Positions 59,501 through 64,000 of a stretch of 64,000 bases of DNA are shown here, in pieces (position 1 is the first letter of the stretch; each line of letters starts with the position of its first letter). The notes under the pieces are model-generated. The model searched no databases. It had not been told where the DNA came from and saw only the letters and a program-made list of their open reading frames with translations. The DNA comes from Diatrype stigma. Taxonomy: Eukaryota; Ascomycota; Sordariomycetes; Xylariales; Diatrypaceae. The translations under genes were made by a program, and so were the position numbers. The DNA lies in the NCBI GenBank assembly GCA_022225965.2, contig JAKJXP020000009.1, forward strand, positions 558,001 through 622,000, given 5' to 3'.

Positions 59501-59778
59501 TAGTTAATTCAACAGCATTTCTATTAGAGCTGCCATTAGCCGGCTTAAGATATTTCACGTGCAAAACAGATGGGAGGTGGTGGGCAGATACGTTGTCATC
59601 CATGAATATGACTACCGTCGAGCAGAAGTTGGCAAGGCGTTAGAAATTCATTGCTATTTCGATGATGGGAACCGGTGGACAGCATCATCAATATTTCCTG
59701 TTTGAAGTCATTCCATGAACTCGTATATAAGTGCAACTCACACCCCCCTTTACCATGAACTGATAGCTAGGTAGATGG
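56580..59778. other. Gene-poor region, 3.2 kb
   Basis: Upstream of the MFS gene and downstream of the 2H-phosphoesterase gene. Contains scattered 'ctaggtacctacc' palindromic microsatellite pieces (for example about 57508-57530, 58672-58702, 58830-58845). Open frames of up to 116 codons exist on both strands but have no domain and overlap each other. Confidence 0.4.
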
Positions 59779-61177
59779 CTAGAAACCCTCGCCAAGGAGA
59801 ACAGTCCTGCCGCCGCCATACCACAGCGTCCCAACGCGGACATCCAGGCCTTTCTCTTGGCCAAGCACCCATTCGCCGATGAAGTCTGCATCGGTTCTCC
59901 CCCATATCTCCGTCTCTAACCAGCGGTTGATGTCATCGATGGCATCGACCCAGGCCTTCCTCTGATCGGGCGTCGCGTGGTCGTCGTTGGTCAGGAATCT
60001 ACCCAGGGTAACGTGCGCGCTCGGCACGATGTACCGGGAGTCGACGGTCATGCCCGCCTCTTTGGTGATGTTCCAGACGTCGCGCCGCACGTGGTGGTAT
60101 GTGTACGGGTCGCCCTGGCTTTGCACCGCCGCCGTGTCGGGCGCGGTGGGGTCCGGCGAGACCGCCGGCTCTCCGGATGCCGGGAGGAACGACAGCGCGA
60201 AGGCCGAGAGGTCGTGCGACACCATCGGCTTGACCAGACGCGCGCGGTGGCGGTACGTGTAGTGCGCGACCGAGGGGAGCGCGGGCGCCAGGCTCGTCTT
60301 GATGGCTTCGATCTCCTCGGCGGTGCGCGAATAGGCAAGCTCGAGGGCCGTGATGTGCATTTGGTAGAGCGGCATCAGCCAGGTGGCTGTTCGTCCTGTT
60401 AGTCGACTCGAGTAGCATAAACATGTATACAATGAGCCGCTATAGCGTTCTTCTTATTCACCGTCCATTACATAGATATGCTAACGTAGGTAGTGAGTGC
60501 ATAATATGCTGTCTCGTGATGTCTGACACAATAGTCCTCTCTTGTCTTGGGAGTATAATGCTGGCTGGTACATTGTGTTAGATTCCCGTACTTACTAGGT
60601 GCTACCGACTTTAACCTTGCCTGGATCTCGCCCGCCAGCTTCAAGATATGGATGGGCGGCCGGCCCCAGAATGTCATGCAATACCTAGGGTCCTTGAAGC
60701 CGGGCTCCAGGTGCGGATTCTCCAGGCGCAGCAGGTAAGGGTCGATGATCAACTCCTTAAAATCCGGTGACAGGAACTTTTCCTTCTGTTGCGCATTCCG
60801 TCTGGTGCGATGAAGCTCATACAGAGCTTGTATTTGTGCCTGCTATCCCTGCAGGTTAGTGTTTGTTCGGTGGAAGGGTTTGTTGCTTCGGAGGCTTCCA
60901 GCAAGGGCCGGTCCGCAATCGTGGACTGCGCCGTCCGACCACGCCGGTCCGTCGGCCCACGCCGTCCGTCGACGTTGCTCTACAGGAAATCCCGCACACT
61001 CCCCCACTATGTCGGCACCGACAAGCCTCACTGCGCACGGGAAAGGGAGCACTTAACGTGATCATCATTGCAAGTCTCTATCAGAGCGTCATAAGGATTC
61101 TCGCCTGGTTTCAGCTTCACCCCGGAGAGGTCCTCCAGCTTATTCTTCGCATCGGTGCTTTCTAAAACGGAACCCAT
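59779..61177 (-). CDS. 2H-phosphoesterase-like protein (RNA ligase/cyclic phosphodiesterase fold)
   Basis: Three exons, 61177..61058, 60839..60596 and 60386..59779, giving 323 aa in phase. It starts MGSVLESTDAKNKLEDLSGV and continues across intron 1 as CNDDH|AQIQALYELHRTRR. The two HxT motifs that define the 2H superfamily are present and well spaced: MHITALELAY (about residue 130) and SAHVTLGRFL (about residue 245), with WLMPLYQ before the first and RLVKPMVSHDLSAFALSF between them. Such enzymes hydrolyse 2',3'-cyclic or linear 2'-5' phosphodiester bonds in RNA or nucleotides; the real substrate here is unknown. Fungal homologues share the 'ExQALYExHR' N-terminal block, as I recall it. Acceptor of intron 2 is the AG nearest the TWLMPL codons, chosen for phase and family length. 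Likely cytosolic: no signal or membrane segment. Confidence 0.88.
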
Positions 61178-64000
61178 GTTCAAGGTCAAGACTCACTAGG
61201 GAGTCAACGTTCTTAGTTCAAAATAAAGGCACGCAATTGCTCTCTGGGGATTGAATGGACGCGCCTTCTATATGTGGGCAATTGCCTCCGTACTCGGAAG
61301 AAGCTGAAGTTTAGGGGGGCGCTTTGTAGGCAACTGCTGCCTTATACCACCAAGGTTATTAAGTACTTACGACTCATTACATACGCGGCTTGGCATATGC
61401 GACTGTCTCCTCGGAAAGTGATCCTATTAGGCGTTGCCCTAGCCAGCCACGAACTTTCGCAATCTCACATTACACAGCCTGAGCTCCTATAAGTCTGAAG
61501 GATATTTCTCGAGCTCAATATGTATCACCATTCTTCGGAACCGAAACGGTCCCTCTACAAATAACGACTCGATCCCGTCTTCGAGTTTTCATACGATGCT
61601 TTGACTGATGAATCACATTGTCAAGGTTGTTAGAGAAAGGAAGTTGGGTGTGGAACATGTCAATCACAGGCAACAGGTACGCTATGCTAATAGGGGTTTT
61701 TGGCTTTATCGACTAGCGCTAGCGCTAGCTGTTACCCACCAAGCCCATCGCCCACCACCTATGCCAGACTTTCTCCCAATCACAACTCACTCACTCTACT
61801 CCTGTTTGCAGCTGCGTGTTTCTTCCTCTTCTAATGATATCATGTTCTTAGTTGCCAACCCTTTATTTGGCGAGGTTGCTGAGCCTCCATCTCCTAATTA
61901 CACAGGACATCTGGACCGATAAACTCTGTGGGAATCTTCATTGCCAACAAGCCATGATCACGGCCACCCTGTTGAGCTGTGTACTCACTCTCCCGAGGTC
62001 GGGTTTGTTGACCGGCCACCAGCTATATACGCCAGGTAGCTCCCTCTGCTACCTTCCCCGCTCTCTTCTCAGAGATGGCGGCACTTTCCTAGGACGTTTC
62101 CCCAAGGACTCTCTAGGGCTATTAGGCGACCGGGAAAATATGTGATGGCCCATGACACGCTAGTCACAGCCCAAGCCACTGAGATCAAATGATTGGAATC
62201 TTCTTCAGTATCGAAGGGCGGAAGCATGGTAGACATGAAGACGGAGATGCCTCAGCCCAACCTCATGGGACTAGGCGAGATGTACCGTGTCCATCAAATC
62301 ACGGGGTATACGATATATTCACTAAGCATCCCCTATGTTGGTTGCCGCCTCACCTAGGACAATACTGGCCCGTTCGTCCTCATGCATGAAGCAACGCACA
62401 TGCCAGCTTCTAAGGAAAATGCACTGATGTTTTTCTTCTCAGTGTCCCTCTTTGTTTATGACTCTCTGCAGTTTAAAGCAAAAGGGGATGATGCTGGTTG
62501 AAGGTTTCTCCATGGAAGGACTCTAGACGTCCTATCTCTGTTTGTCTTTATATCATTCATCGACTTGCTTTGCCATGCACTGGACACAGATCATTCAATA
62601 CATGCTGTTTTGGCTCAAGAGTCAAACACATATAATCCCACTTCCTTCGACTACAAGGGGAATTTATATTCCCATAGCAAGAATTGCACATTTGGACAAC
62701 GACAGTGAACGTCCGCTTGATCTAGCATATCAGCTTGCTTCCAGGAAGAGGTTGACCAGTCTGTCTATGGCAGGAACTCCCTCCTCTCACCCTTTGCACA
62801 TCAGATCACATCTTATTCAGCAGCCAAGGTCAGAGGCTGGGCTGGTATCATCCTTGCGACTGAAATTTTTCTGGCTCATGAAGTCCCGTGCGTGTCGTTC
62901 GCCAGTCGATGTGTTCTACGCAGTGCTGAATAGGCACATGGCCACTTCTTTTGTCAACCGATAGGCAGTCTCAGTCCTCAAGAGTAAGCTTTGATAACTA
63001 TTTGTGGTCTGAGGGCCTCTGGGTTCCATTCAAAAGCAATACCCCTGGACTCAGCTTGTTGTCAAATGTAACGACGCAAGACATCAATGCTTGCCCTCTT
63101 CACCACCTTCCAAGCAGCACACAGCTTGGTGCTGTTCTCCCACAGCAGCTGTCCCGCTCTGTCCCCGGCCATCCCGGCCATCCCGGACCCACGGGCATCC
63201 CGGACCTCCGGGGCCTCCCGGGCCTCCCGGGCCTCCCGCACCTCCCGGGCCTCCCGCACCTCCCGGGCCTCCCGCACCTCCCGCACCTCCCGCACCTTCC
63301 GGACCTCCCAAAATAGGGGTCGACGATGTCCAATGCCTGCACAGCCGCCCTCCCCCCGGCCACGCTTTTCAACCAGGCTCACCGGCCACGATTGATACAG
63401 AGATACTTGTGTACTGCTTACACATAGCAATCACCTGGCACCTACTGTTTGTTTTGAAACCTAGCCCTAGCTTGATCACGAAAAAACACGAAAATATTTT
63501 TGTGTTGGTCTTGTACCTTTGTACGCAGCACACGCTCCATCTCAATACTTTTTACCTTCTACCCTTTCTTTTCTGCACCCGCAGACCTTGTCTTCTTTCC
63601 TACTACCCTCTTTCCCATCACCTTCTGTCCCATCACCCTCTGTCCCATCAACTTCTTCCACATCATCTGCTTGATGAAGATCGCCAGTGGTCATTTCGCA
63701 ACTCAACTCAATACGCCTTGATTACCCAGTTATCAAGTCATCACAGAACCTGCCAGTACACACACACTTGCGCTTATACTCTACAAGAGGCAGCCTAGAT
63801 TATTGGGCGGTTAATTATTTGCACCTACAGACTACGTACCCTAGTGTCTCTGCATCCTTCAGAGCCTTGACCCCCACAACCTTGAGTCCATCATCATTTG
63901 TCCTCGCCATCTTCTACCATCAAATTCTCGTCACCTTCTTCTATTCCCGGTGCTACTATCACCTATTCCACCTTCTGTCACCTAGGATTCTTGCCCTACA
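61178..64000. other. Gene-poor right end of window, 2.8 kb
   Basis: No gene could be supported. It includes a GC-rich minisatellite (separate entry) and a pyrimidine-rich stretch with 15-bp 'tcccatcaccttctg'-type units at about 63610-63660. A real gene may start beyond the right edge: the last 200 bases are CT-rich, like a fungal 5' UTR. Confidence 0.4.
63165..63310. repeat. GC-rich minisatellite (cctcccggg/cctcccgca units)
   Basis: About 15 imperfect 9-bp units. In one frame they read as Gly-Pro-Pro/Ala-Pro-Pro, collagen-like. All six frames remain open across it because the unit has no stop, so openness is not evidence of coding. No start, intron or domain supports a gene. Confidence 0.85.

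Noticed and set aside
63091..63798. A long open frame with collagen-like Gly-Pro-Pro repeats
   Set aside because: The 9-bp GC-rich minisatellite lacks stops in every frame, so frames on both strands stay open through it. There is no domain, no conserved start and no supporting splice structure.

Overview
The window is a stretch of chromosome from a filamentous ascomycete (Pezizomycotina, most likely Sordariomycetes). Genes are well spaced and carry short GT-AG introns of about 50-270 bp. The proteins (ISWI remodeler, Fhl1, eIF3i, C1-THF synthase, DUF3405, Mot1-type molybdate transporter) are typical of such fungi. One AT-rich island shows the C-to-T decay expected of repeat-induced point mutation (RIP). 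No bacterial, organellar or CRISPR features were seen. No tRNA or rRNA could be supported by eye.

Layout. 0.6-4.5 kb: a small conserved beta-trefoil-like protein (-) and an F-box protein (+). 5.5-9.2 kb: trifunctional C1-tetrahydrofolate synthase (-), with an in-frame upstream segment that looks like a mitochondrial presequence. 10.2-11.85 kb: eIF3i/TIF34 (+). 12.85-16.4 kb: ISWI ATPase (-). 19.1-20.0 kb: a HAPSTR1-like protein (+). 21.5-27.5 kb: the large FHA/forkhead factor Fhl1 (-). Its C-terminal coding region is cut by a 99-N assembly gap inside a 9-bp tandem repeat. 28.0-32.85 kb: a RIP-decayed retrotransposon of the tyrosine-recombinase (DIRS) order. 34.1-35.6 kb: a molybdate transporter (-) with a TA-flanked MITE just upstream. 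37.6-39.9 kb: a cytochrome P450 (+). 41-42.3 kb: a broken 2-oxoglutarate/Fe(II)-dioxygenase-like gene. 43.8-45.2 kb: a conserved membrane protein (+). 47.7-50.1 kb: a DUF3405 protein (-). 54.7-56.6 kb: an MFS transporter (-). 59.8-61.2 kb: a 2H-phosphoesterase-like protein (-). The rest is gene-poor and carries simple repeats.

There is no operon-like organisation and no secondary-metabolite cluster (no PKS, NRPS or terpene core enzyme). Several housekeeping genes for translation, ribosomal-gene transcription, chromatin and one-carbon metabolism share the left half. The right half is accessory-like: transposon relics, a P450, transporters and long gene-poor gaps.

The main observations are four. 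(1) A DIRS-order element is recognisable in spite of RIP by its RT motifs, its tyrosine-recombinase catalytic residues and a split-direct-repeat end structure. (2) The N gap hides a frame error in Fhl1; the real C-terminus is recoverable and ends in the fourth copy of an internal motif. (3) C1-THF synthase may be dually targeted to mitochondria and cytosol from one gene. (4) A pogo/Tigger-like MITE sits in the molybdate transporter promoter. Exon boundaries were placed by eye from splice signals, reading phase and family similarity; no alignment or RNA evidence was available.
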